Origin: Pokkaliibacter sp. MBI-7
GTDB taxonomy: Bacteria; Pseudomonadota; Gammaproteobacteria; Pseudomonadales; Balneatricaceae
Direction of reading: 5' to 3'
NCBI RefSeq assembly: GCF_029846635.1
Contig: NZ_JARVTG010000001.1
Span: 3,019,501-3,083,500, forward strand
Length of the DNA: 64,000 nucleotides
The notes below the pieces were generated by a model. It had not been told where the DNA came from, ran no database searches, and saw only the letters and a list, made by a program, of their open reading frames with translations. The translations under genes and the position numbers were made by a program. Every line of letters starts with the position of its first letter. Position 1 is the first letter of the stretch. Of the stretch, positions 39,601-48,315 are shown piece after piece.

Positions 39601-41156
39601 TGATTTCGCCACCACCGCACCATGACATCTACTCTATCGAAGATCTGGCGCAGCTGATTTTTGATCTCAAGCAGGTCAATCCCGAAGCGCTGGTATCGGT
39701 GAAGCTGGTATCGCGTCCTGGCGTGGGTACTATCGCTGCCGGTGTGGCCAAAACCTACGCCGATCTGATCACTATTTCCGGTTATGACGGAGGTACCGCA
39801 GCCAGCCCCATCACCTCTATTCGCTATGCCGGTTCACCGTGGGAGCTGGGGTTGGCGGAAACCCATCAGACCCTGCGTGGCAACGACCTGCGTGGCAAGG
39901 TGCGGGTACAGACAGACGGTGGTCTCAAGACCGGTCTGGACGTGGTCAAGGCTGCCATGCTGGGTGCCGAGAGCTTTGGCTTCGGTACCACGCCGATGGT
40001 GGCGATGGGCTGTAAATACCTGAAAATCTGCCACCTCAACAACTGTGCGACCGGTGTGGCCACCCAGAACCAGTCACTGCGTGACAAGCATTTCCGCGGC
40101 ACCGTGGAAATGGTGAAGCACTTCTTCCGCTTTGTTGCCATGGAAACCCGTGAGTGGATGGCCAGGGTCGGCGTGCGTACGCTGGAAGAGCTGGTGGGTC
40201 GTGTTGATCTGCTGGAAGCCCATGCCGGACTGACCGACAAGCATGCCGCACTGGATCTGTCGCCCATCCTCTCGGACGGTGGCGTGCCAGCTGATAAGCC
40301 TCATACCTGTCAGCTGGAGCGTAACGAACCGTTTGATGCGGGTGTGCTGAACAGCCAGATGCTGGAAGCAGCCAAAGCGGCCATCGAAGGTAAGCTGGGT
40401 GGTGAGTTCGACTTTATCACCACCAACTGCGATCGTTCACTGGGTGCCCGTACCTCCGGTTATATCGCCCGTCATCACGGCAACCAGGGCATGGCCGCTG
40501 CGCCTATCCGTTTCAACTTCAAAGGGGTGGCTGGCCAGTCCTTCGGGGTATGGAACGCCGGTGGTCAGGAGTTGTATCTCGAAGGTGATGCTAACGACTA
40601 CGTGGGCAAAGGGATGACCGGCGGTAAGCTGGTGATTCGCCCGCCCAGAGAGAGCACCTTCGCCTCGCAGGAAACCTCCATTGTAGGTAATACCTGTCTG
40701 TACGGTGCGACCGGCGGTAAGCTGTTTGCTGCAGGTGGTGCTGGTGAGCGTTTCGCGGTGCGTAACTCCGGTGCGCATGCTGTTATCGAAGGTGCCGGTG
40801 ATCACTGCTGTGAATACATGACAGGTGGTCTGGTAGTAGTGCTGGGTGAAACCGGGTTCAACTTCGGTGCGGGTATGACCGGTGGTTTTGCCTATGTACT
40901 GGATCAGGACCGCAGTTTCGTCGACAAGTACAACCATGAGCTGGTGGATATTCACCGTATTGCCAACGAAAGCATGGAACAGTATCGCGGCCACCTGCGT
41001 AGCGTACTGGAAGAGTATGTAGCGGAAACCCAGAGTGCCTGGGGTCAGCATATCCTCGACGAGTTCGACACCTTTATCGAACGTTTCTGGCTGGTCAAAC
41101 CCAAGGCGGCCGGCCTTGGACAGCTGCTGACCCAGGTCCGCAGCCGTCCTGAATAA
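36699..41156 (+). CDS. gltB: Glutamate synthase large (alpha) subunit
   Basis: 1485 residues. Makes glutamate from glutamine and 2-oxoglutarate. Cys15 in DNCGFGLMAHLKG is the glutaminase nucleophile exposed by removal of a short propeptide. The amidotransferase domain (about 15-430), a central domain, the FMN synthase domain with EGGEDPARHGTIRRSKIKQI, the [3Fe-4S] cysteines in CKYLKICHLNNCATG near 1107-1121, and the C-terminal glycine-rich beta helix are all present. It forms the enzyme with GltD, encoded 115 bases downstream. Confidence 0.97.
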   Translation: MKTGLYNAAEFKDNCGFGLMAHLKGKPSHEVLQRSIEALACMTHRGGIAADGKTGDGCGLLLQKPDGFLRAVAKEQFGVSLSAQYGVGMVFLSQDPAKAEIARDTMNANIRKHGLRLIGWRQVPIDPSCLGTIAQSCLPRIEQVFVDSDCRSEQELNIRLFLARRQTASQLLGKDPDYYCCSMSASVLSYKGLMMPADLPVFYKDLGDERLETSICTFHQRFSTNTLPRWPLAQPFRVMAHNGEINTIEGNRNWARARVSKFTCEAIPDFSEIEPVVNTHGSDSSTLDNMLEILMIGGMDIFRAVRMLIPPAWQNWETMDPDLRAFYEYNSMHMEPWDGPAGIVLNTGRHAICMLDRNGLRPSRWVLTKNDLFCCASEIGVYDYNPEDVVAKGRVGPGRIVAVDTSTGEILESEDIDNRLKVRQPYRKWLRENALRIEGLLTDADQSFEDFDVDELKTYMKQFHVTFEERDQILRPLAETGMEAVGSMGDDTPMAVLSSKTRVLYDFFRQQFAQVTNPPIDPLREAVVMSLDTCLGPEKNVFVELPDHANRIKLSSPILSAKKFSRLLHMDRPGYGVKKLMLHFDPAQTSLQAAVEQLCKDAEVTVRDEGTVLLILSDRDIEKGKLPIHALMATGAVHHYLTEKGLRCDCNLIIDTATARDTHHFACLIGFGASAVYPYLSYRVINDMISQGTVLGNPVDCHRNYRKGINKGLMKIMSKMGISSIASYRGAQLFEAVGVGSDVVGMCFKGVPSRIEGARFEHFQQETQQLHDVAWTLRKPIAHGGLLKHHHEGEYHAFNPDVVKYLQQAVESGDYSVYRDYAGLVNGRGVATIRDLLKLKADVTPIPLEEVEPIEAILRRFDSAGMSLGALSPEAHEALAQAMNELGCRSNSGEGGEDPARHGTIRRSKIKQIASGRFGVTPEYLVNAEVLQIKVAQGAKPGEGGQLPGGKVNDLIARLRYSVPGVTLISPPPHHDIYSIEDLAQLIFDLKQVNPEALVSVKLVSRPGVGTIAAGVAKTYADLITISGYDGGTAASPITSIRYAGSPWELGLAETHQTLRGNDLRGKVRVQTDGGLKTGLDVVKAAMLGAESFGFGTTPMVAMGCKYLKICHLNNCATGVATQNQSLRDKHFRGTVEMVKHFFRFVAMETREWMARVGVRTLEELVGRVDLLEAHAGLTDKHAALDLSPILSDGGVPADKPHTCQLERNEPFDAGVLNSQMLEAAKAAIEGKLGGEFDFITTNCDRSLGARTSGYIARHHGNQGMAAAPIRFNFKGVAGQSFGVWNAGGQELYLEGDANDYVGKGMTGGKLVIRPPRESTFASQETSIVGNTCLYGATGGKLFAAGGAGERFAVRNSGAHAVIEGAGDHCCEYMTGGLVVVLGETGFNFGAGMTGGFAYVLDQDRSFVDKYNHELVDIHRIANESMEQYRGHLRSVLEEYVAETQSAWGQHILDEFDTFIERFWLVKPKAAGLGQLLTQVRSRPE

Positions 41157-41271
41157 TACGCCCTGTCAGTAGGTGGCCGGAGTGTGCTCCGGCCACCGCA
41201 GGGTACAGAATCGACGTGATTAAAAGGGACTGGCCTGTGCGCCCGTTCCGCAGTAATGAGGTGAAAGTAAC

Positions 41272-42702
41272 ATGGCAGAACGTTTGGATAACGTTTTCCA
41301 GTTCGTCGATGTAGGCCGCCAGGACCCCAACAAGAAGCTGGCCCGCAAGCGCAAGAAAGAATTCACAGAAATCTACGAACTGTTCAAACCGGAAGAGGCG
41401 TCGCCTCAGGCTCATCGCTGCCTGAGTTGCGGTAACCCCTATTGCTCATGGAAGTGCCCGGTTCATAACCATATTCCCGACTGGCTGAAACTGGTCAGTG
41501 AAGGCAACGTGCTGAAAGCGGCTGAGCTGATGCACCAGACCAACTCCTTGCCGGAAGTGTGTGGCCGGGTGTGCCCACAGGATCGCCTGTGTGAAGGTGC
41601 CTGTACGCTGAATGATGGCTTTGGTGCGGTGACTATCGGCTCGGTAGAAAAGTACGCAACCGATACCGCCTTTGCCATGGGCTGGCGCCCTGACATGTCC
41701 CGTGTGGTCTGGACCGACAAAAAGGTCGCCATCGTCGGTGCTGGCCCGGCGGGTCTGGGCTGTGCTGACATTCTGGTGCGCAACGGTGTCAAACCGGTGG
41801 TGTTCGACCGCAACCCTGAAATCGGTGGCCTGCTGACCTTTGGTATTCCTGAGTTCAAGCTGGAAAAGAACGTGATGTCCCGTCGCCGTGAGATTTTCGA
41901 ATCCATGGGCGTCGAGTTCCGTCTGAACACCGAGATTGGCAAGGACATCAGCTTCCAGGAGTTGATGGACAGCTATGATGCGGTGTTCCTCGGTATGGGT
42001 ACCTACACCTATATGAAAGGCGGCTTCCCCGGTGAAGAGTTGGGTGGCGTTTATGAGGCGTTGCCTTATCTGATCTCCAATGTGAACCGCTGCCTGGGCT
42101 TCGAGAAGGATGCTGCTGACTTCATTGATATGAAGGGCAAGAAGGTTGTGGTGCTGGGTGGTGGTGATACCGCCATGGACTGTACCCGTACCGCTATCCG
42201 CCAGGGCGCATCTACTGTGACCTGTGCTTATCGTCGCGATGCCAAGAATATGCCCGGTTCACGCCGTGAAGTGGCTAACGCCAAAGAAGAAGGTGTGAAG
42301 TTCAAGTACAACGTACAGCCTGTGGAACTGGTGGGCGACAACGGTCGCGTCACGGGGGTGAAAGTGGTGCTGACCGAGCTCGGCGAGCCGGATGCCCATG
42401 GTCGTCGCAGCCCGGTAGTGGTGCCCGGCAGTGAGGAAATCCTTGAGGCTGATGCCGTTCTGATCGCCTTCGGTTTCCGTCCCAGCCCGGCTGCCTGGTT
42501 TGATGACTTCAACATCGGCCTGGACAACCGTGGCCGTGTAGTTGCACCTGAAGCCCCCAGTGCTGGTCAGCATTACTTCCAGACCAGCAACCCGAAAATA
42601 TTCGCCGGTGGCGATATGGTGCGTGGTTCTGATCTGGTGGTGACAGCCATTGCCGAAGGCCGCAAGGCGGCGGAAGGCATCATGGATTTCCTCGAAGTCT
42701 GA
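41272..42702 (+). CDS. gltD: Glutamate synthase small (beta) subunit
   Basis: 476 residues. NADPH-oxidising flavoprotein that passes electrons to GltB. N-terminal iron-sulfur cysteines occur in CLSCGNPYCSWKCP near 46-59 and CGRVCPQDRLCEGAC near 98-112. The FAD motif VAIVGAGPAGLGCADIL and the NADPH motif VVVLGGGDTAMDC near 290-302 follow. The start ATG lies after GAGGTGAAAGTAAC. It is followed by a terminator. Confidence 0.97.
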   Translation: MAERLDNVFQFVDVGRQDPNKKLARKRKKEFTEIYELFKPEEASPQAHRCLSCGNPYCSWKCPVHNHIPDWLKLVSEGNVLKAAELMHQTNSLPEVCGRVCPQDRLCEGACTLNDGFGAVTIGSVEKYATDTAFAMGWRPDMSRVVWTDKKVAIVGAGPAGLGCADILVRNGVKPVVFDRNPEIGGLLTFGIPEFKLEKNVMSRRREIFESMGVEFRLNTEIGKDISFQELMDSYDAVFLGMGTYTYMKGGFPGEELGGVYEALPYLISNVNRCLGFEKDAADFIDMKGKKVVVLGGGDTAMDCTRTAIRQGASTVTCAYRRDAKNMPGSRREVANAKEEGVKFKYNVQPVELVGDNGRVTGVKVVLTELGEPDAHGRRSPVVVPGSEEILEADAVLIAFGFRPSPAAWFDDFNIGLDNRGRVVAPEAPSAGQHYFQTSNPKIFAGGDMVRGSDLVVTAIAEGRKAAEGIMDFLEV

Positions 42703-42753
42703 CGCCCCGTTTCTGGCACTGTCGCGCAGGTAACACCTGTGTGACACAAACGA

Positions 42754-42783
42754 CCCTCCCGCCTTCAGGCCGGAGGGTTTTTT
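42754..42783 (+). terminator. Rho-independent terminator of gltBD
   Basis: Stem CCCTCCCGCC / GGCCGGAGGG with one mismatch and loop TTCA, followed by TTTTTTG. It begins 51 bases after gltD. Confidence 0.9.
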
Positions 42784-42935
42784 GTTTTATATCACGGCGA
42801 CGCTAATGCTTAGTTCATATGTTCAGGCATGTATATTGCGTTCCAGAAAAAAGCTAAAAATCGCCGCGTGATTAAGTTATTTCCACATATATAAAGAAGA
42901 TAATCGGGATAAAACTCGACATAAAAGCAATTACT

Positions 42936-42971
42936 CTGGTGATGTCCCCTAAAAAAATAATCACCAGGAGG
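42936..42971 (+). promoter_or_regulatory. Stem-loop abutting the ald ribosome binding site
   Basis: Perfect inverted repeat CTGGTGAT (42936-42943) and ATCACCAG (42960-42967) with a 16-base spacer containing an A7 run. The second arm runs into the ribosome binding site AGGAGG (42966-42971), six bases before the ald ATG. Folding would partly cover the site, and the same sequence could also bind a dimeric regulator. Confidence 0.45.
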
Positions 42972-42977
42972 CCAGCC

Positions 42978-44090
42978 ATGCTTGTCGGCATACCCAAAGA
43001 AATCAAAAACCATGAATACCGTATCGGCATGACCCCGGCAGGGGTGCGTGAACTGGTGGCTGCCGGCCACCAGGTGCTGATCGAACATAACGGCGGCGCT
43101 GCTATCGGTTTGACCGATGCAATGTACGAAGCCGCCGGTGCCAGTATCGTCGCCACCGCGCAGGAAGTGTTTTCCCGTGCCGAGCTGATCGTCAAGGTCA
43201 AGGAACCACAGCCCATCGAATGCCGCATGCTCAGTCCGGGACAGGTGCTGTTTACCTACCTGCATCTGGCGCCTGATCCCGAGCAGGCCCGGCTGCTGAT
43301 CGAGTCCCAGGCCATCGCCATCGCCTATGAAACCGTCACCGACAGCCAGCATGGCCTGCCCCTGCTGGCACCCATGAGTGAGGTGGCGGGCCGTATGGCG
43401 ATACAGGCCGGGGCCCACTGTCTGGAAAAAGCGCAGGGTGGGCTGGGCATGTTACTGGGTGGGGTGCCCGGTGTGGCGCCTGCCAAAGTCGTGGTCATCG
43501 GCGGTGGCGTGGTCGGCACTAACGCAGCGCGGATGGCGCTGGGGCTGGGAGCAGATGTGACCATCCTCGATCGTTCCCTGACCCGTCTGAAGGAGCTGGA
43601 CGCGCTGTACGGCCCATCGCTCAAGACCCTGTACTCGACCACAGAAACGCTGGAGCAGGAAGTCACCGCAGCAGATCTGGTGATCGGTGCGGTGCTGATT
43701 CCCGGCGCTGCGGCGCCCAAGCTGGTCACCCGCGCCATGCTGGGCAGGATGAAAAAAGGAGCGGTACTGGTGGATGTAGCGATAGATCAGGGCGGCTGCT
43801 TTGAAACTTCACGGGCCACGACCCATCAGCAACCTACCTATGTTGAGGAAGGCGTGATCCATTACTGCGTGGCCAATATGCCCGGCGGTGTGGCCCGGAC
43901 CTCCACCTTTGCCCTGACCAACGCCACTCTGCCCTATGTACTGGCACTGGCCAGCAAGGGCTATCGGCAGGCGTTGCAGGATGATGTGCACTTCCGCAAT
44001 GGTCTGAATATCCACCGTGGACAGGTGACTCATCAGGCGGTAGCGCGGGCACTGGGGTATGGCTATGTGGCGGCGGCAGAGGTGATCTGA
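42978..44090 (+). CDS. ald: Alanine dehydrogenase
   Basis: 370 residues. NAD-dependent interconversion of alanine with pyruvate and ammonia. It starts MLVGIPKEIKNHEYRIG after AGGAGG; an in-frame ATG at 42939 is rejected because it lacks such a site and adds unrelated residues. Lys73-region VKVKEPQP, the active-site TYLHLAPDPEQ with its conserved histidine, and the dinucleotide motif VVIGGGVVGTNAARMALGLG near 173-192 are present. Located after gltBD, it may share the nitrogen theme but has its own leader and terminator. Confidence 0.96.
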   Translation: MLVGIPKEIKNHEYRIGMTPAGVRELVAAGHQVLIEHNGGAAIGLTDAMYEAAGASIVATAQEVFSRAELIVKVKEPQPIECRMLSPGQVLFTYLHLAPDPEQARLLIESQAIAIAYETVTDSQHGLPLLAPMSEVAGRMAIQAGAHCLEKAQGGLGMLLGGVPGVAPAKVVVIGGGVVGTNAARMALGLGADVTILDRSLTRLKELDALYGPSLKTLYSTTETLEQEVTAADLVIGAVLIPGAAAPKLVTRAMLGRMKKGAVLVDVAIDQGGCFETSRATTHQQPTYVEEGVIHYCVANMPGGVARTSTFALTNATLPYVLALASKGYRQALQDDVHFRNGLNIHRGQVTHQAVARALGYGYVAAAEVI

Positions 44091-44131
44091 GTGCCCTTAT
44101 AACCGAAGAGCCCCTAAACGCTGAGCAATCC

Positions 44132-44170
44132 AAACGGCCCGGGATGACTGAGATACCCGGGCCGTTTTTA
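44132..44170. terminator. Terminator between ald and the metal ATPase gene
   Basis: Twelve-bp stem AAACGGCCCGGG / CCCGGGCCGTTT with a 12-base loop, then TTATTT on the plus strand. It serves ald, and its A/T flanks could also serve the convergent minus-strand operon. Confidence 0.88.
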
Positions 44171-44172
44171 TT

Positions 44173-46128
44173 TCAGGGGCTACGGATCGTCTGCTCTGAG
44201 TCGTGTAGAGGTTCATGAATCCGCAATAGTCGTCCGGCATTCCCCAGTACAAACAGGGTGCTGAGGTTGTGCAGCACAGCGGCCAGCAGTGCGCCTGAGG
44301 CGCCCAGCCAGCCCATGGCGGCACAGGCGACGATCGCCAGCGTCCAGCCCAGACCGACTATGACATTGATCAGCAGGGTATGACGGCAGCGACGGCTGAG
44401 GCGAATACAGCTGGCCAGTCGGCGCAGATCATTGCCGATCAGCACAATGTCGGCCGATGCCAGCGCAATCCCGGCCGCCTGCGAGCCCATGGCCACGCCC
44501 ACCACCCCGGCCTTCAGTGCCAGCGAGTCATTGATACCATCCCCCACTACCAGTGGTCGCAGCCCCCGCTGCACTTCCTGCTGTACGCAGTGCAACTTGT
44601 CGTGGGGCAGGGCCTGCGCCTGAATGCGGTCGATCCCCACCTCATGGGCGACGGTGGTGGCGACACTCTGACGGTCGCCGGTCAGCAGGGTCTGGTGTTG
44701 CAGCCCCAGCCGTCGCAGTTCCTGCAGCGCGCTGGCCGCTTCAGGTCTGACCTGATCGGCCAGCAGCAGCCAGGCCAGAAACACGCCATCCAGTGCCAGC
44801 CCGGCAACCGGGCCATCATGCTCAGGCACTGCCGGAGTGGTGATGCCCAGCTGTGCAAACAGCTCTGGCCGCCCCAGTGCCGCAGGCTGGCCTTGATAGT
44901 CGGCTACCACCCCCAGCCCCTGCAGCTCCCGGCAGTGCAACAGCGCGCTGTCGTCACTGACGGCCAGCTGACGGCAGGCACGGCTGACCGGGTGGCTGCT
45001 GCTGGCACCGAGGGTGGCAGCAAGGCGTAGAATGCTCTGCCGTTCACCACTGAATAACTGCATATCCTGCAGATACAGAGTACCCAGTGTCAGGGTGCCG
45101 GTCTTGTCGAGGATCACCGAGTTGACGTCGGCCAGCTCCTCCAGAAACGCCGCATTGCGGATCAGCATGCCGTGGCGGGCTGCCACGACCACACCGGCAA
45201 TGGCGGTGGCCGGGGCGGACAGCACCAGTGCGCAGGGGCAGGCGGCCACCAGTACGGCGAGCATGGCCTGCACATCGTTGCTGAGGAACCAGGTCAGCGC
45301 CGCCAGTAGCAGTACCAGCGTCAGATAGCGCCCGGCATAGCGTTCCAGCAGGCGGGTGATGGGTGGTTTGCTGTGCTCGGCATCCTGCATTAGCGCAATC
45401 ACCCGGCCGAGGGTGGAGGCATCGCCGGTACGGGTCACTTCTACCAGCAGCAGGCCGTCCAGATTGATGGCGCCGCCATAAACGTCGCTGCCTGCCTGCA
45501 CTTCCTGGGGTACGGATTCACCAGTCAGGGGCGCGCAGTCAACGCTGGCCTGACCACGCAGTACCCGGCCATCGGCGGCAATACGATCACCGGCACGCAC
45601 TTCGATCTGGTCGCCCGGCTGCAATTCGCTGTTATCCACTTCGCTGATCTGGCCCTGACGGTCGATGCGTCGGGCCCGGCTGTGGGTCAGCTGCTGCAAC
45701 GCGGCAATGGCTTCCTGAGTGCCGATGACGCTGCGCTCCTCCAGCAGATGGCCGAAGATCATGATCACCGGCAGCAGGGTGGCGGTCAGCATATCGCCGC
45801 TGGCCCAGGCCGCCAGCATGGCCAGCGCGATCAGCTGATCAGTGACGCCGTGCAGGCTGGGATGGCGCAGACTGTGCCAGCACTCGCGCAATACCGGCAC
45901 GGCCACCAGTAACGAGGCGCAACCAAGCAGCAGCTGGCTGACGACCTGCTGTTGTGGCAGCCACCAGCGCCAGATCAGTGCCAGACACAGCAGGCCGACG
46001 GCCAGCATGGCCAGTAGCAGCTGGCGTCCGGCCTGACGTTTTTCTGCCGCAGACAGCAGTTCGCCGGGTCCGAAGTGCAGGTGGGTGTGATGATGATCGT
46101 GGCCATGGGTGTGATGGGCAGGGCTCAT
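44173..46128 (-). CDS. P1B-type heavy-metal ATPase with His-rich N-terminus, HmtA-like
   Basis: 651 residues, last gene of a minus-strand operon, overlapping the preceding gene by four bases. Instead of HMA domains it opens with a histidine cluster (HHTHGHDHHHTHLHFGPGE). Eight hydrophobic segments, the actuator TGES near 200, CPC in ACPCALVLSAP near 296, phosphorylation site DKTGTLT near 338, the SSHPVSRA P1B signature and GDGINDSLA near 528 are all seen. CPCALV with serine-alanine-proline after it is closer to zinc/cadmium pumps than to copper pumps. A P. aeruginosa relative, HmtA, sits beside SPFH genes and is reported to import zinc and copper; direction here is inferred from that and from the Zur-like operator. 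Confidence 0.85.
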   Translation of the reverse strand: MSPAHHTHGHDHHHTHLHFGPGELLSAAEKRQAGRQLLLAMLAVGLLCLALIWRWWLPQQQVVSQLLLGCASLLVAVPVLRECWHSLRHPSLHGVTDQLIALAMLAAWASGDMLTATLLPVIMIFGHLLEERSVIGTQEAIAALQQLTHSRARRIDRQGQISEVDNSELQPGDQIEVRAGDRIAADGRVLRGQASVDCAPLTGESVPQEVQAGSDVYGGAINLDGLLLVEVTRTGDASTLGRVIALMQDAEHSKPPITRLLERYAGRYLTLVLLLAALTWFLSNDVQAMLAVLVAACPCALVLSAPATAIAGVVVAARHGMLIRNAAFLEELADVNSVILDKTGTLTLGTLYLQDMQLFSGERQSILRLAATLGASSSHPVSRACRQLAVSDDSALLHCRELQGLGVVADYQGQPAALGRPELFAQLGITTPAVPEHDGPVAGLALDGVFLAWLLLADQVRPEAASALQELRRLGLQHQTLLTGDRQSVATTVAHEVGIDRIQAQALPHDKLHCVQQEVQRGLRPLVVGDGINDSLALKAGVVGVAMGSQAAGIALASADIVLIGNDLRRLASCIRLSRRCRHTLLINVIVGLGWTLAIVACAAMGWLGASGALLAAVLHNLSTLFVLGNAGRLLRIHEPLHDSEQTIRSP

Positions 46129-47177
46129 GGATTGCTTCCTTGCAGTAACAGGTGAGCCTCGGCCGAGGGCGTGACCGTGGTGACGGCATCGGCGCGTGAC
46201 AGCAGGGCGGGCATGCGGGTGCGGTAGATACGTTGCAACATGTCGGGGTCGCTGCCGTTATCCAGTGCTTTGGCCAGCGCGATGATATCGGCGGTGTCTA
46301 CACTGGCACTGGCAACCTCCTCGTTGGCACGGGCGGTGGCCTGCTGGCGGATGGAGTCTGCGGTCTGATTGGCCTGTTGCAGACGTTTTTCCGCCGCAGT
46401 GTGAGCATCGGCCACCCGTTTGTCAGCCTGCTGACGGGCGGTCAGTACCGCATTGAAGGCACTGACGGCGTTATCCGGCAGGCTGGCCTGCACATCCACA
46501 CGGGTGATTTCAATCCCCAGCCCAGCACCCTGTTGCTGCAGGCGGGCGAGGCGCTGATTAATCGCCTGCACCAGATCGCCCCGCAACTGTTCGCGCCGTT
46601 CGGCGGCATTGCTGCCTGCGCTCACCAGCTCCGGACGAGCCACCAGAATGGTATCCAGATCCCGTGAGGCGGCCACGGCTACGGCACTGCGCTCGGCCAG
46701 CCGTGACAGGGCGGGCAGCACATGTTCGGCCTGGGTGACGAAAGCGCGGGGCTGGCTGATCTGATACGACAGGGTCAGGTCGAGCTGCACCACTCCGGCA
46801 TCACCGGTCAGCAGATAGCCGGAACCTGCCAGGGCATCGCCATCCTCCTCGTAACTGCTGGCCCGTTGATCGGCAGCGCGGGCCTGATCGGAGCGCAGCA
46901 GAGCGCTGACGTGATAACTCAGCACCTGTTGTGCCGACGGGACCATGACCACCTGTTCGATGGGGTTGGGCCAGGCCAGCAGCAGGCCGGAATCCTGCAC
47001 CCGCTCGATAGCCCCCAGCCGCATGACTACGGCACGATGCTGCGGATCGATCTGGCGGATATTGCTGATCAGCCAGCCGCCTGCCGCCAGCAGGGTGGCA
47101 CCGTACAGCAACCAGAACAGCACCGTACCGGCCTGCAGCCAGGGGCTACGACGCTGGGCGTGTGGCAGCTGGCTCAT
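46125..47177 (-). CDS. SPFH-domain membrane protein, HflK/HflC-like (third of the operon)
   Basis: 350 residues. One N-terminal transmembrane helix (about 16-40), an SPFH band-7 region (about 43-230; VVMRLGAIERVQDSGLLLAW, VDVQASLPDNAVSAFNAVLT), then a charged helical stretch rich in alanine, arginine and glutamine. HflK and HflC form a cage around FtsH in E. coli, but this protein lies in a metal operon and is divergent. It overlaps both neighbours by four bases (ATGA), indicating translational coupling. It probably assembles with the two other SPFH products. Confidence 0.82.
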   Translation of the reverse strand: MSQLPHAQRRSPWLQAGTVLFWLLYGATLLAAGGWLISNIRQIDPQHRAVVMRLGAIERVQDSGLLLAWPNPIEQVVMVPSAQQVLSYHVSALLRSDQARAADQRASSYEEDGDALAGSGYLLTGDAGVVQLDLTLSYQISQPRAFVTQAEHVLPALSRLAERSAVAVAASRDLDTILVARPELVSAGSNAAERREQLRGDLVQAINQRLARLQQQGAGLGIEITRVDVQASLPDNAVSAFNAVLTARQQADKRVADAHTAAEKRLQQANQTADSIRQQATARANEEVASASVDTADIIALAKALDNGSDPDMLQRIYRTRMPALLSRADAVTTVTPSAEAHLLLQGSNP

Positions 47178-48256
47178 GGGTGTTTACCCTGCGAGTTGGG
47201 GGCGGTGGTACTGGCTGTGCCACTCTGGGTGGGCACGGGCTGGGTCAGTACATTGAAGGGCGCTGCATCGGTGCGCAGCACCAGACGGGTATTGGGGCTG
47301 ATCACCTGTTCGAGGGTATCCAGTGAGCGTAGCTGCTGGTACAGCGCCGGTGCCGCGGCATAGGCATCACCGTAAATGCGGGCGGCCTGCAGCTGCGCCT
47401 GAGCTTCAATGTGGGCGGCGTCGACGCGGGCATCGGCCTGAATAATGCGCGACTGCTTGTCCGCATCGGCGCGAATCAGCGCTGCCTGACGTTTGCCTTC
47501 GGCCGTGCGCTGGGTGGCGATGGTCTCGCGTTCCGCCCGCATGCGGTCGACGGTGGCCGACAGGGTGACGGCGGGCAGGGTGAGGGTCTCGATACCCACC
47601 TGCTCCACCTGAATGCCATAGATCGCCAGCAGCTGCGGTGCCAGTTGCTGCTGCAGGTTACGCTCGAAATTGTCCAGCTGCACCTGCTTGGCATCGGTGT
47701 TGATCAGGCTGGCCAGATCGTAGGCGCTGGTGGTGGTCTCCAGTGCCGAGGCAACAAAGGTGCGAATCTGTTCTGCTGCCTCATCGGGCTGATTCTGCAC
47801 CGCGCGCAGGTAGCGCTGCACCAGCGTCGGCCCGGTGGCCACATGCCAGTTCACATAGGCCTGAATCACGATGCGCAGGCCATCACGGGTGCCGACATCC
47901 TGCAGACCGCTGGAGGTGGTGCGCAGACGCAGATCGACCGGTTGCACCGCATCAATGGGCAGTGGCAGTTTCCACGCCAGACCGGGTTCCAGCAGCACCC
48001 TGACCGGCTTGCCAAAGCGGGTGATGACCGTAGCTTCACCCGCACGGACCTGCACCAGACAGGCCGCAGCGACGGCCAGCAGTAACAGCAGCAGGGCCAG
48101 TGGCATGCGCCAGGGTAAGCCCTGACTTACCGCGTGGTGATGATGCCCGGCCGGTGAGGGGGTATGTGCCGGATGAGCAAGGCCTTCGCTGTGCTCATGG
48201 TTGTGTTCATGGTCATGGCTGTGATCGTCGTGACGGTGATTGGGTGGCAGTCCCAC
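47174..48256 (-). CDS. SPFH-domain protein with His-rich N-terminus, HflC-like (second of the operon)
   Basis: 360 residues, GTG start preceded by GAGGA at seven bases. The cytoplasmic N-terminus is histidine- and aspartate-rich (HRHDDHSHDHEHNHEH, then HHHH), a likely metal-binding tail. One transmembrane helix near 52-70, a band-7 domain (ATVITRFGKPVRVLLEPGLA, LRTTSSGLQDVGTRDGLRIV), and a coiled C-terminal part with ERETIATQRTAEGKRQAALI, typical of HflC. The tail pairs with the His-rich N-terminus of the ATPase encoded downstream. Zinc delivery or buffering is inference. Confidence 0.85.
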   Translation of the reverse strand: MGLPPNHRHDDHSHDHEHNHEHSEGLAHPAHTPSPAGHHHHAVSQGLPWRMPLALLLLLLAVAAACLVQVRAGEATVITRFGKPVRVLLEPGLAWKLPLPIDAVQPVDLRLRTTSSGLQDVGTRDGLRIVIQAYVNWHVATGPTLVQRYLRAVQNQPDEAAEQIRTFVASALETTTSAYDLASLINTDAKQVQLDNFERNLQQQLAPQLLAIYGIQVEQVGIETLTLPAVTLSATVDRMRAERETIATQRTAEGKRQAALIRADADKQSRIIQADARVDAAHIEAQAQLQAARIYGDAYAAAPALYQQLRSLDTLEQVISPNTRLVLRTDAAPFNVLTQPVPTQSGTASTTAPNSQGKHP

Positions 48257-48315
48257 GGAATAGTCCTCGTCGTACTGATACTGTTCGGCAACGCAGATAG
48301 CGGGTCAGTAGCCAC

